In this document: piece by piece, positions 1 to 40,368 of the stretch
Layout of the letters: each line of letters opens with the position of its first letter
Position numbering within the stretch: the stretch's first letter is position 1
From: Pterobdella sp. o SKG-2022
Taxonomy: Eukaryota; Annelida; Clitellata; Hirudinida; Piscicolidae
Direction: 5' to 3'
Length of the DNA stretch: 64,000 nucleotides
Assembly (NCBI GenBank): GCA_964035795.1
Contig: OZ038327.1
Span: 1,283,847 to 1,347,846, forward strand
Program-made: the position numbers and the translations under genes
Notes under the pieces: model-generated
Told to the model about the DNA's origin: nothing
The model's input: the letters and a program-made list of their open reading frames with translations, nothing else
The model's database searches: none

Positions 1-68
1 TAATAATATTAGCAATAATAATAAAGAATAAAAATAATAATAGCAATAATAATAATTATAATAATAAC

Positions 69-3000
69 CTTGCTTGAGAGCTCCCTCAGCAGCCAATTGG
101 AAGGAAAACTCACAAGAGTCAACAGCATGATGGTTGCCTGTGATAATAATAATAATAATAACAATAATAATCATCATCATCATCATAACAATAATAATAT
201 GAATGGTAAGAAAAAGAATAAAGATGGATATTTATAATACATAACTAAAACAATAATAGAAATAATATTGGAAAATAATAATAATAATAATAACCATCGG
301 TCAGGACGAACTTAACTCCTGAGATCTTGTGACCCGAGATGGCTCCCTTCTCACATGCTTGTAAGAAGCCCTAATAATAACAAGAATAACAATAATAAAA
401 TAAGGTAATTAAAATTATATTAAGCCTATACATAAAATAAAAATAAGAAAAAAAAAACAAAAAATAATTCCAAGAAGTTAACCGAAATAATAAAACTTGA
501 GAAATAAAAATTATTATTTTAATATTATCAATAACCTAGACCGACTGCTGTCAGTCCCAGTTACTGGGACCTGTACAGCTGTCAACCCCAGTTACTGGGA
601 CCTGTACAGCTGTCAACCCCAGTTACTGGGACCTGTACAGCTGTCAACCCCAGTTACTGGGACCTGTACAGCTGTATAACCTATTATGATTCATATAGAA
701 ACATTGAACTCAAGAACAGAGCAGACGAACCTTTTTGACGGCAGGGACGAAGTTTTTTGGTATGTTTGTGCCTGAAAAAATTGAAAATTAAGAAAAAATA
801 ACAACAATAATAATAGAATATTAAATCAAATTATAATTTTAATAATAAAAATAATAATAATAGGCACCTGTAGTAGAATCGACAAACTCAACATTGGTGT
901 ACTGATCTGAAGGCAATGGCTGTAAAAAAATAATTATTATTATTTTTTTATCATTAGAAAAATGATAATAATAATACATTGAAAAAGTAATAAAAAAAAA
1001 CAAATAATAAGGAATAACAATAAAATGGTGACCTCAATATGACCTATAACCCTCCCGTATTGACCTTGACCTCCCGATTGCCTCTTGTGAGTGTAGTCGA
1101 ATCTATTGTTGACATAGAGATAAACATAAAGGTGAGTAAAAATGACCAAACTTAAACCTAGAGACACACCACAAATCCTCACCCTCCCCCGACAAACACC
1201 TCAATTGAAGGCACCCAGCCAACTCAAGCCGCTACCTCAACTTGACCCATCATCACCAAACTAACGCATACCCATCCCTGAGATAAAACCATTTAACCAA
1301 CACATCTTCACCCAAACACCACCACCGTAACCACCCCCCCAAACTAACTCAAACTTCTTGGTGAGGATCTCCCTGAAAGCCACCTTTGGCTTCCCTAGGA
1401 TGCATTTTGTATTGTACTCCTTTTCCAGTCTCTGATGCAAGTGGTAGTGGTGGTGGAAAGAAATGACAATGGATGGATTTTAATAGCAAACTAATAAGTA
1501 ATGTATGGCAGATGTTCTTATGAACCTCGCATAAAACCATCAGCTCTCCTTGCCACTGAACTCTTAAAACCAACCAGCAACACTTGAAACCATTTATATA
1601 TACATCCTACCACCATCCCCATCCTCCACTCTCCTAACCAACCTTCTCCACATTTACCAAGAGTACCACCATCTATTTCATTTATCACCATACACTTCTT
1701 TCAATCACCACCCTAACCACCCAACCACCACCCTTACCACCACCCACCTGGGCATAGATCTCCAGGTGTAACTCCCCCATCCCAGACACAATCATCTCTC
1801 TACTCTCAGTATCGTAATTGATCTTGAAAGTGGGATCTTCTCTTGTGAATCTCGCTATGCCTGTGTGTGTGTCCTTGAATGTGTGTGTGTATGTGTTTTT
1901 TGATGTGTGTGTTTTTTGGATAGGTTTGTGTCTTTATGTGTGTTAACATAGTTTATATATGTGCTAAGCTTATGTGTCAAAGCGCACAAAACAAATTGAA
2001 ACTATTTTTATCTAAAAGTCCCAAAAACAACCAATCTTCCACCACTCTACCTCCAAACAACCAACCTTCCCACCATCAAACTAAAACTCTCTTTTAACCA
2101 AAATCTCCCCTCACCCCCTATATCACCAAACACCTCCTATATCCCCAAACACCTCCTCTCTTCACCTTTAGAGAAGTTGTCTTGTGTCCCCTTCTCAGCA
2201 GTCTTGATCGACATGGATATTACTGGTTCAGGAATGTACATGGACTCCTGTGGAGAGGTCATTATTATTATGCTTTTTTTTATTAAGATCTTTATAGCGC
2301 ACAGTTATCAATTCGAGGTTGCTTCAGAGGCACTTTTCATTATCCTCTAATCTTTTGAACATTTAAAAAATTTATAATTATTAGTAATAGTATTCTTCTT
2401 CTTATTATTATTAGTAGTAGTATTAGTAGTGATTAGTATCATCCAACCTTCACAACATCTAACCTTTCAAAAAATGTCTCCAAAAACTTCAAAAAAACCA
2501 CCTATTCTTTTTTTATCCCCCTAAAAATTGTAGATGCCCCAAAAAAAACCTCCATCAAACATCAGATACCCTTAAAGTCCTTCCCCCTACACCCCAGACT
2601 TCATAAATAACCTCACACCTACCTCAGGCCTCATAAATAACCACCCACCCACCCACCATAGACAGATTAAGATTCCCCTTAGAGACAAAAGTATCGCCGG
2701 AAGCACAATCCAGCCCAAACAATGCGCAGATGTCCCCTGCGTAGACTTCGCTCACGTCCTGTGTAGTGTTTGTGTGTATACGCGTGTGTGTGTTTGTAGA
2801 TTTGTATGTGTTTTTTAGGTATGTGTTTCTATGAAGGATGAAATGAAGAGCGTTTTTATAGATAAATCTTGAAAAGAATCATAGTTGAAAACAATAAAAA
2901 TAATAATAAATCTATCATAGAGCACAAATTAAAAAAAATAATAATAACACCAATTCTCACCTCCATTTGATCGGCATGCAACCTCACAAGTCTAGACGCC

Positions 3001-4139
3001 CTGACCTTCCTTGCTGTTCTCGAGTTGTGGATCGTCTCGCCCTTCTTTAGACAACCTTGATACACCCTTAGGTATGTGATTTGGCCGTATTTGCCTGCCT
3101 GTGATGGTGGGGATAAGAGTTGTGGTAATGATGATGATGGTGGCAATGGTAATGATGGAAATGTGCTTGTGATTAATAAAAAACAATAATAAAAATGAAG
3201 TGAAAAATAACCTCAAGCTTGAAAGCCAAAGCCACAAAGGGTTTAGAATCGTCTCTAGCCGGGTCCATTACCACTCTCACTGGCTCAGAACTATAAGCAT
3301 AAGAATAATAATAATAATTTAAAAAATAAAAAATAACAATGAAAAAAATTATTGAAAAACTTTTTTCAAAATGAATTAATAAAAATAATAAAAAAAAAAC
3401 AAACAAAAAACACACCCCCACCCACCCAGTCTCATCGAGAGCATAATTCTCAACCTCCGAGGGGTAAGGCAGATAGGCAACCACAGCATCCAATAGACAC
3501 TGTACCCCCTTGTTCTTGAGGGCTGAACCTAAAAGCACTGGCGTGAAGGTGCGTTTGATGGTCGATCTGCGGATGGCGTCCTGTTGAAGGTGAGGATAGA
3601 AAAGGGGTGAAGAAAAACAGGAGAATGAAGATGGGATAAAGAGAAGAAGCTGATAAAAATTGGGTAAAGAAAAAAGGAACGAGGAGAGGAGAAAGGATTG
3701 GAAAATGGAAATTGGGAAAAATAGGTAGATAAACCCTAACCCCAAGCAAATATGGTGAAATGGAGACAAAAGGTTAGATTGTGGAAAGAAGTCAGTGACC
3801 CCTTGGAAGAGGGAAAGATGCAGACTATAATAAAATAATTATGACACTATCAAAACACCCGATCAGAAATAACCACCTCATTACATCACACCACCTTGAG
3901 TTGCTGAACATCGGGTGTTTTCTCTTCCAGGAACATTTCACCTAGAGCCTCGTCTGCGTTAGTTACCGCCTCTGATGGTGAACAACAACAATAATAAGAA
4001 TAAAAATAAAGATGGGAATAAAAAGACGATGATAATGATAATAATAATAATAGATATAATAACGAATGATAGATGCAAAAATAATTAAGAGAATAAGCAC
4101 ATATATATATATATATATTTCTATTATTATTTTACCCAA

Positions 4140-4188
<49 letters not shown>

Positions 4189-6298
4189 TCCCTACTACCC
4201 CACCAAAACACACACCTAACTTCCACCTTACCCACTCACCAATCAACTCTTGCCTCTTCTCTTCAGCTTCTTTCACCATTTCACTCGGGATTTCCTTTTC
4301 AACTACCTTTGTGCTGTTTTTTTTATTATAATTTGTTATTATTGGTATTATTATTTTTTTTATTGAAATTTTTTTATTAGTATCAATAGAATGACTCATT
4401 ATTATTATTATTGATTTTATTACAAAAACAATGGAACCCACTTTACACCCCCCAAACCCTCACTCACCCTTCCACTCCCTCGAAATACACAGCCTTCATG
4501 GAAAGTAGGTCAATGACCCCTTTATGCTCGGCTTCTAATCCTATTGGTAGTTGCAACAGGGCAGCGTTGTGGTTTAGTTTGGATCTGATGTGCGATTGGT
4601 TGATTTATATCTTTTTGAGTTGATTTTTTTAACCTATATACATTTAAACTATATAGAATGTATACAAAAATCTAATTAGATTATACTGCTATAGATGTCC
4701 CAGTAACTGGGGTTGACAGCAGTTGACCTAGATTATTGATACTATTATAACGTAATTCATAAAACCACCTCCACCTCTTTCCCTACTCACCTTAGCTGCC
4801 CCAGTACCCGATTGGGGTTAGAGTTTCCTCTATCTAATTTGTTGATAAAAGCTATGCAAGGGACTTTGTACCTAGCCATTTGTCTGGTGTGGTTTGAATG
4901 ATAATATCTTATACCATTTTTTAGTGTTTTAGTGGGTGGTAAGTGGAATAATAATAAAAAAATATTATTATTATTATTTTGATTTATATAAAAAATATAT
5001 TAAAACAGTAATAAAGAAAAAATTATTCATTATACTATCTTTCCACCCACCCATTCCCCCTCTAAAACCACCTATTAACAGTGAAAGTCTGACTCTGAAC
5101 CCCACCCACAGCACACAACACCAACACTGCCCCATCTAAAACCCTCAAAGCTCTTTCCACCTGAATGATGATGTCAGGGTGGGTTTAGGAGTGGGTGGTG
5201 GTGATGAGTTGAGTGAGTGGTGGGATGGAATCTTCTTTCCTAGATCTCTCCTGCAATGCAATTCAAGCTTTCCCCCAATTTTCACCATTATAACACCTTC
5301 AACCAACATTCAAATCATCTTCCCTCTCTTCTCATCTAAACCTTCACCACATCATCCCTCCACCCTCACATCAAAAACCCCCCTCACCTCCACAGTGAAA
5401 TCTACATGGCCAGGGGTATCAATTATATTGATATTGATCCCCTTCCACTCTGTATATGTGGCTGCTGATTGAATAGTGATACCTCGTTGTCTCTCTAGCT
5501 CCATGAAGTCCATTGTGGCACCTACCCCGTCTTTACCTCGAACCTGGTTTGTAGTTGAGGTGGGTGAGATCGGGGGTTGAGAGTGATGCTTGGATTATAT
5601 CTATTGGAGGAACTTATAACTGTAATTAAGATAAGTTTTGGAAATTTTTTTGTGAATGTAAAATTTATAAAATAGAAATTCAAGAGAATATATTCATCAC
5701 ATTTTCCTTATCCAAAGATCCTCAATATGAAATTCCCACTCAAAAATCTTCATTATAAGCCCCCAAACCCCTATTTTACCTCATGCATTTCATCCACTCT
5801 TCCACTGTAAAACAAAATCCTCTCAGTGAGTGTGGTCTTCCCAGAGTCTATGTGGGCAGATATCCCAATGTTTCGGATCTTTTCCACCGGTTTGAACTCC
5901 TTAGGTGGATAGAGGGTTTTTTTGATGTTTCATGGTTTGGTTCAAAAATAATTTGAAGGATTGAATTATTGAAAAATGATGTTTTTGGTTTGTAAAATAG
6001 ATTTTAAAAAACATGAGATGACTAAACCACTGACTGTGAGAGAGGCTTTTTTGGAGTAGAAATACTTGGCATAACTTGAGGTGATCTTATGAGAAAGTTA
6101 TACAATTAAACAAAAAACTGACAAAAACAATTTTTTCATTAAATATTACCTTTTTTTAACGTTGAGTAAAGCTTATATAAATCTACAATAAATCATAATC
6201 ATAACAGTTATCTCACGCACTTTTACTCCTTGTTTGAGACTACAACTCAGACGAGAAAATCCCGTTGTGGCTGATATAAGCGATTTGTAAGCAAACAT
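69..6298 (-). CDS. GFM1: Mitochondrial elongation factor G1 (partial, 3' end outside window)
   Basis: Translational GTPase that moves tRNA and mRNA through the mitochondrial ribosome. Twenty-one exons join in phase: 6298-6227, 6085-6035, 5899-5780, 5543-5388, 5160-5072, 4883-4791, 4584-4468, 4313-4240, 3971-3895, 3580-3426, 3290-3212, 3098-2961, 2758-2657, 2247-2166, 1860-1748, 1431-1355, 1102-1033, 919-868, 771-731, 370-295, 137-69. They give about 634 codons; human GFM1 is 751 residues, so roughly the last 110 lie beyond base 1. Exon 1 starts [17 protein letters not shown], a basic, acid-free stretch fitting a mitochondrial presequence. Exon 3 holds the P-loop AHIDSGKT, exon 4 switch II DTPGHVD and exon 6 the guanine-binding NKLD. 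The EF-G signatures [12 protein letters not shown] and [16 protein letters not shown] follow. Introns are 90-480 bases. The weakest joins are exon 2 to exon 3. Family assignment is certain; individual borders are by eye. Confidence 0.95.
543..675. repeat. Four tandem copies of a palindromic 31-base unit
   Basis: In a GFM1 intron. The unit CAGCTGTCAACCCCAGTTAC + TGGGACCTGTA repeats with a 31-base period. Each copy contains the near-perfect palindrome CCCAGTTACTGGG. Single copies of the same core occur at 4685-4723 and 21861-21899. Confidence 0.85.
2268..2350 (-). mobile_element. Short LINE 3'-tail fragment in a GFM1 intron
   Basis: The minus strand reads AAAGTGCCTCTGAAGCAACC, then TGTGCGCTATAAAGATCTT and T/A-rich sequence. 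The GCGCTATA(T)AAA motif next to AAT-type repeats matches the 3' end of the element at 60498-61170. No coding part remains. Confidence 0.35.
4098..4186. repeat. (TA)n and (CA)n dinucleotide tracts
   Basis: About ten TA units, then about 22 CA units, inside a GFM1 intron. ORFs crossing it are artefacts. Confidence 0.9.
4685..4723. repeat. Single nested-palindrome repeat (same family as 543-675)
   Basis: In a GFM1 intron. Outer arms ACTGCTATA and GACAGCAGT flank the inner palindrome CCCAGTAACTGGG (4699-4711). The flanks (GACCTAGATTATTGAT on the right) also match the flank of the tandem locus in inverted orientation. Confidence 0.75.
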
Positions 6299-6889
6299 GG
6301 TTAAATCTCAGTTTTTGAAAACTTTTATAAAATATATATTAATTGCTTTTCAGCAAATTATATTATTGAATTTAAATATTGATTCGATTTAATTAAAAAT
6401 TAGAGCTGGGAAGTGAAACTTAAACTTAAATCGTTTTCACTTTCATTATATCCTCAGGTCAACTCGATATCGCTCAGCCAAAGAAAGTTGAACAAGAGTT
6501 GATCGAGATTTTGAATTTATGCAAAACTGAAAATAAATTTTACTAACAATGAAAAAATTTTTAAATAAAAACACAAACTAAATAAATTTTTTAAAAACAT
6601 GAGCATAACTTTCCTAAATTTGAATAAAATCTCATCTTAAACAAAAAAAACAAAACGTTAAATACATCATACAATATAATACAATACCAAAATAGGACCA
6701 TTTTTTCTAAAACACGCAAAAAGTATCATTTATAGTATAATAATAAAAGACATTTTTTCTTTGTCATATCTACATGGCGCCTTAACCGATTCACCATCGC
6801 GTTCTATGAGCTAACAGTACTATTAGTATTATTATTGTTATCATCATTATCTTCCCTCTGCTCATCACACCCATTTCACACCCTGCCCC
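6299..6889. other. Intergenic: GFM1 upstream / CFAP44 downstream
   Basis: About 590 AT-rich bases between the GFM1 start codon and the CFAP44 stop codon, both genes being on the minus strand. It should hold the CFAP44 3' UTR and the GFM1 promoter. I see no ORF, RNA gene or clear motif in it. Confidence 0.6.
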
Positions 6890-23854
<16,965 letters not shown>

Positions 23855-24449
23855 TTTTATTTAAAAACGACGGTGCTTACAAACCGCTTCGTTGGATACC
23901 AAAAAATAAACTTACGCTCCATTTTAAAATATTGAAAAAATTTTTTTTAATGATTAAGTTGTTTTTTTACATTACTTTTAAAAAGTTTTACTAATTATTT
24001 TCATTCTATTATACTTATAGCTCAGTTGATAGAGCCTTAGACTAATTATCTAGTTACTCGGTTAGATTCCGTGTTGCGCCAAAAATTCGCACATTTTCCA
24101 GTGTGTTTTGCTAAAAATTATATTTTATATATAATAAACTTCACATTAATTACAATTTTTAAAAATATAATTTGTTTTTATAAAATACTAATCACTTCGT
24201 AAGTCCATCTTATGGAAAGCTTCGGGATATAAACTAAACTCCAAAATGTGCTTTCATCTTACTATTTATTCAAGTTTATTTAACCAAATTTTGCCAAAAT
24301 AAAAGAGAAAACTTTACAAGTTACTTTTAATAGATTATAAAAAACAAAAAAAAAAAATTTTTAATTTAATCAAACTAAAAACGATCTTAAAAAATTTACA
24401 ATAAAAAATTATAAATTTAAACCTAACAATTAAAAAAAAATTTAAAGTA
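23855..24449. other. Intergenic: CFAP44 upstream / OPA1 downstream
   Basis: About 595 AT-rich bases between the CFAP44 ATG and the OPA1 stop codon, both on the minus strand. It contains a possible alternative CFAP44 first exon (23916-23922) and a tRNA-like relic (24011-24081). The remainder is A/T homopolymer-rich with no recognisable gene. Confidence 0.6.
24011..24081 (+). pseudogene. tRNA-Ile(AAU)-like pseudogene or tRNA-derived SINE head
   Basis: A good A box (TAGCTCAGTTGATAGAGC) forms a D arm, and a five-pair anticodon stem (24037-24041 with 24049-24053) closes the loop CTAATTA, anticodon AAT. The B box is GGTTAGATTCC, one base off GGTTCGATTCC, and the T stem has one mismatch. The acceptor arms do not pair, so it is not a working tRNA. 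The sequence ends GCGCCA followed by A residues, as if copied from a CCA-tailed RNA. The alternative is the head of a degenerate SINE. Confidence 0.55.
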
Positions 24450-31509
<7,060 letters not shown>

Positions 31510-32080
31510 CTGTTGAGAAAATTTTAAATGCGGTTATTTTTTTATTTAGATGAATATGAATGAAAAAAATAGATGAAATAAGAGTAATTGCAAAAAAATT
31601 AAATAATATTAAATTACTTTATAATACTTCTGTATTTGTAAATCATTTTAATTTAACCCGAAATAAAAAGTTTGATTATAATATCATTTGCTTACAAAGA
31701 AAACAAAGCAAAAAATTTATTTTTCAAAATTTTTTTAACAGATTGAACAATTTTTTTAATCTATATTTTGAGTTTGAAATACATTTTTAAAAATAAAAAT
31801 TTTCAAATAGTTAAATAGTATGACCCTAATATTTTCAATAAAACATATAGATAGAATTTTCTTTATGTAAATTACCCAATATTTAAATTATCAAAACTAC
31901 TGAATTTTTTAAAGTTTTTACTGAAAACTTCATTTTAATTGAACTAAAAACTATTTTTCACTAAAAATTTTAACCCACTAAACGTCAACAAAAAACAATT
32001 ATAATAATTCTATCATAAGGTTATTTTCGTGCATAATAGGGTTGAAAAGCATATTCAATTTTGGGAAGGTTATTTTTTCA
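31510..32080. promoter_or_regulatory. Shared upstream region of OPA1 (-) and BTBD10 (+)
   Basis: The two genes are transcribed away from each other from this roughly 570-base, very AT-rich stretch. It must contain both transcription starts and the missing OPA1 start exon. I see no TATA box, CpG cluster or known factor site that stands out. A divergent promoter is inferred from the layout only. Confidence 0.4.
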
Positions 32081-35494
<3,414 letters not shown>

Positions 35495-38221
35495 GGGGGG
35501 AGGAGGGGATAGTAGTTGTGTTTTTGGATGGGTGTAGTAGTAGCGATGCTGGTGGTGATTTTGTTGTAGTGATGAATGGTGCCAAAGTAAGTGAGAACTG
35601 ATACAAATAGGAAATTCACTATGGTTATGAGGTCATGAAAAGTGCTTTGATTAAGGGGGAGAAGGGCGTTAAGGATGAGGTATACATAGGAAATTTAACG
35701 TAGGTTTGAACCTCAGCATAATAATAATAATAATGGTGGGTGTATGGTTTTGGGTTGGGGTTTGAGAATCTTTCTTGTATTTGGGAAGATTGAAAAGGGA
35801 GCTCACAGATAAAAAATTTCCTGGTTGGGGGTTCAGAGGAGAGCGTTATGGATAAGAGACCTTCCGGTTGGAGAAGAAGTGGTTATGGATAAAAGATCTT
35901 TTAATGATTTCAAAACAAGTCTTATATCGTCGCCTTTGATATCATTTGACCTTTCCATATGATTTTGATCTTATTATTGTTGTTATTGATATTATTATTA
36001 TGTTTTTCATTATTTTTTTCAGGATAAAACCTACCAATAACTGTCATCTCAATTTCTCAAGAATACAAATATTCCTTTTTTTAAATTAATTTTTGTTCGA
36101 TAGATGGCGGTGTGGTTCTTACATATGTTTATAGATTTGATACCTGTCTATTTTTTAGATTCGTCGTCGTTATTTTCACTCATATTTTTTTATTTATTAT
36201 TTTTATTTTTCTATCATCATCATTACACGTACTTCTCATCTCATCATTATCATTTCACCATCATCCTCTTTTTCATCATCATTATCTCTTCAGTTGATCA
36301 TTATCATCACCACCTCTTCATCATCATCATCTTCTCCCTCATATCCTCATCATCATCATCACTGTTTTCACCTTCATATCTCCATTTATATCATCATCCT
36401 CATCACCTTTATATCACAATCATCATCATCTCTCTCATATTCTCATCAACATCATCATCTCCCTCATATTCTCACCTTGTTTTCAAGCAACTGCGGTTTT
36501 GGTGTGTTTATTAGGTAATTTGAGATTATCTCCTGTAATATAACAATTATTTTTTTTATTCTTATTATTATTACTGTTATTGATTTTTCTTATTTTGATT
36601 TTTTTATTATAATTATTATTAATTTTTTCTGTTATTTTTTAAAATTTTATTTCATTCTTTTTTGCTTTTCATCATTACTGTTATTATTTCCAATAATTTT
36701 GCATTAAAGATATTTTATTTTAAAAATAATTATTATCTTCATCATTTTTACACATATAAATAATGATAATTATCATCTAGATATGTGTTAATAGTAATGA
36801 TAATAATAATAATAACAATAATAATCATCATTTCAAATTTTATTAATAACAATTTGATAATAATAATAATAAAAATAATAATCATCATTTGAAATTTTAT
36901 TAATAACAATTTGATAATAATAATAATAATAATCATCGTCATCATTAAACTCATAAATAATAACAAAAATAACCTGAATTTATTCATCACTAACAATACA
37001 AAAAAACTAATTCAAAAGTTAATACCGATTTATATAGCGCTTGAGAGCAGAATATTTAAAATTTCGTCGGTACTAACATAATACACATCATCATCATATG
37101 ACACCCATCATCATTTAATGGCGATTATAACCATTCAATAATTTACGTCTTCAATATCTAATAATCATTATTACTGTCAGCATAATCATCACCGCTAATA
37201 TAGTAACACTGTCTCTATCATCTTAATAATTATCATTATCAAGAACATAACTACCATGATCATTATCATAACCATAATAATAATTATTATCACCAACATT
37301 ATCGTCTTTATCATCATCATCATAGCTATAATCATCATCATAATAATATTATAATCTCCATTGTCATAATAGCAATCATAATTATTATTATAACGTTTCC
37401 AAGATTTATTTCATCAAAAAAGTCATTGAAACTGTTTATTGACAACTATAAACTTCAAATTTCAACCTAAATAGATTAAGATGATGGTGGTGGCGATAAT
37501 GATGATGGTGGTGGTGATAATGATTTTGGTGGTAATGATAACGATAATAATGATGATGATTATAACTACAATGATGATAAATATAATTATAATAATAATG
37601 GTGATGAAAACTATTGGGGTTAATGATGATGATGAAGATTGTTGTTGTTGATGAGCGCCAGCTTCCAAAGACTCTCCCGACACGATGATGATGGAACAAC
37701 TAAACTAAAATTTGCCAGCAAAACATTAACATGGAAATTAATTCATCATTGTTAAACGCCATTTTTCTTCATAAAAAAATAATTTATAATAAAAGCGTAT
37801 AGTCATAATAAATAAATTATAATACCGTATAATAATAAAAAAAATAATTTTTTTTATAATAATAATTAATGCAATGATAATTAGAATGAGAATGACATCA
37901 GAACTTGATTATAATTATTCGAATGAAAACACTTTTAGGGGTTTATTTTATTCGTCAGATGAACTTACATTATCAAGTGGAGGTACAAATATTATAATTA
38001 TTGCCGGCGTAATGATGAAATTATAGAACCAAATATCAAATGAAGCTTCCCTAAGTCAGTTTTGCATCACCAAGTGATAATATGAAAAACAATGATGAGA
38101 GAAAATATTATAACAAAACCAAAAAAACAATTGAAGAGAGACAAAAATAATTAAAAAAATAACAATAACTAAACGGGCAAAAAAAAAATCAATAATAATA
38201 ACAAAACAAAAATAATAATAA
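35495..38221. other. Intergenic: BTBD10 and SFT2D3-like 3' flanks
   Basis: Between two convergent genes. It holds TCA/TCT-rich tracts (36180-36480), ATT/AAT tracts and a tandem duplication of about 53 bases (copies near 36823-36875 and 36876-36928). A fragment at 37028-37048 reads ATTTATATAGCGCTTGAGAG, the motif that ends LINE-like elements elsewhere in the window. I see no coding exon. Confidence 0.55.
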
Positions 38222-40368
38222 TCAGATGGGCAGAGTCTTATTGACAGTCTTACTGACGGCAAGGTAGAAGACATTGGAAAAGAATCTGAGTCCCTTGTTG
38301 CCTCCTGGAATGTAACTCACTATGTACCTGGAATGAGTGTTTTTATTATTATAATTAATTTATTTTTTGTTATTTTTGTTTTTGAATGGAATAATAATAA
38401 TACTTCGAGTATGCTCACCCATAAGGATATTAATGAAAACAATAAAAATAAAATCCATAATAATAATAATAATAATATATTAAGACCCCAATAATAAAAA
38501 AAACAATATTAATGATAAAAATAATAGCAACCATATAAGAGCGAGAATCTGAAGCACAGCAAAAAGAAGAGTGAAGATATAACTCCTGACCTGGAAAAAT
38601 ATCATCATAAAAATTATGTTTTATTATTTCTATCATTTTATTATTATTATTGCTGTTTGTTATTTCTATCATTTTATTATTATTATTTTTTATTATTTCT
38701 ATTATTTTTTTTAACCCCCCCTTTGTACAACCCTTCCACTTAAAAACCCTCTTATTCGATCACAAATAGAGAGCTTCACGCAATCGTAATCAACCACTCT
38801 CACTCACAAATAGACCATCCAACCACCTTCCCATCCCTCACTCACAAGCATACCCTTCTATTCTTTTCCCCTTACAGACATACCCTTCCCTCTCCCTTTC
38901 CCCCCCCCCACTAAGAAATAAACCCTCCAACCTCACCCCTCCCTTGACTCACAAAAAGCGCAAAATAAATGGTAGCCCCCATGGTGGAGAGGTATGAAGT
39001 AGTGAAGGGAAGTCGAGTGGGGTGGATCAGGTGTTTGATGTGGTTCAATGGGCCCCATAACATCGAGAAGCTGGAGGAATGGGTGGGTGAAATGGTTAAC
39101 CAGACAGTGAGTTGGTAAAAAAGGTGAAATGATAAATTAGTTGAGTGAAGTACTTAACTGGGAAAAAGATGGGTAAAGGCATAGGAAGTTGGATTAACAC
39201 GTGAAAAAGTAGGTTGGTTTATGGAGGGGTGGATAAACATGGAAGAATAGGTTGGTTCATAGAGGGGTGGATAAACATGGAAGAAGTAGGTTGGTTTATG
39301 GAGGATTGTGTGGACATTTTAAGGAGTTTGGGTCAATGTACAAAAAGTTGGATAAGTAGGTAACAATATACAGTGTGGTGAGGAAAGCCATCAAGACATA
39401 CCTGAAAAGGACAAAGACACTGCCCAGGGTGTACAAGAGGGCAAATTTCCTTGCCTTCAACACCAGGAATGGAATGTATAAGCTGGCCTGAGAGGGATTG
39501 TTATTATTTTTATTATTAGCATTTATATTATTATTATTGTTCATATTATTAATGCTGTTCATATTATTATTAACATTATTAATATTATAGCATATTGGTA
39601 TTATTATTTTTATTATTATTATTACCTTATTAGTTAATAATATCATAACCTTGCTTATTATTTTTATCATTATTATTACCAGACAGTATTATTGTTATTA
39701 TTTTATTATCTTCAGTATTATTATTATTATTATTAATCTGACTGACTATAGAGAAGCACAGAGTGCCAGTAAGGAGAAATGCGAAGAAACCCAATACTCT
39801 TTGTTTCCTGCTCTGAATAATAATAATAACAATAACAGTAGTGGTAATTTTCATAATTAAATTAATAATTATGGAAATAATATCACTTTCCTTAAAGTAT
39901 TAGTTCCTGAAAAATATGATATATCATACCATAAGCCCTTCATTACTCATGACACCTAAATAACATTAGTTATTTCATTGTTTTATCTAACCCCACATTA
40001 ACCGAACCTTCCCATTACTCTTACACCAAAATAGTAATAATGAAAACTTCATTTTGTCGCCCACCCTAGTTGAAGAAATGGTAACTTTTACATGTTATAT
40101 ACAACTCTACCCAACCAACCAAAGAAGGTAGACAAGGGTCTTTAGCTGCCTGAGAGAACCAGGTGTCAGCTGTGTCGTTAGGGTCTGAAGAGTCAGTAAG
40201 GTGCTCTGTGGAACTAGCGCCGACCCAGGTGTAGAGCTGGTCAAATTTTGACTTTGATTTGAGGTCGGATAATGATGATTTGAAGCTGTTAGAAAGATTT
40301 GAAAGGCTTGTTGTGTTGGATTTATTCAAATAGTTTTGGAGCGCTGAGTTTAAGTTTGTTGATGACAT
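38222..40368 (-). CDS. SFT2D3: SFT2-family vesicle transport protein (SFT2D3-like)
   Basis: SFT2/Got1-like four-helix Golgi membrane proteins act in endosome-to-Golgi transport; the role here is inferred from family. Six exons in phase give 227 residues: 40368-40120, 39812-39747, 39487-39402, 39070-38953, 38590-38532, 38327-38222. The cytosolic N-terminus (MSSTNLNSALQNYLNKS, 83 residues, Ser-rich) leads to DPCLPSLSRKQRV. Hydrophobic helices follow around LGFFAFLLTGTLCFSI, ASLYIPFLVL, TSYLSTMGATIYFALF and IFTLLFAVLQILALIW. Typical loops are ARKFALLYTLGS, WGPLNHIKHL and YIPGGNKGLRFF. The CLPS and LKARKFALL motifs favour SFT2D3 over SFT2D1/2. As I recall, human SFT2D3 has no introns, so five introns here are notable. 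Confidence 0.88.
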
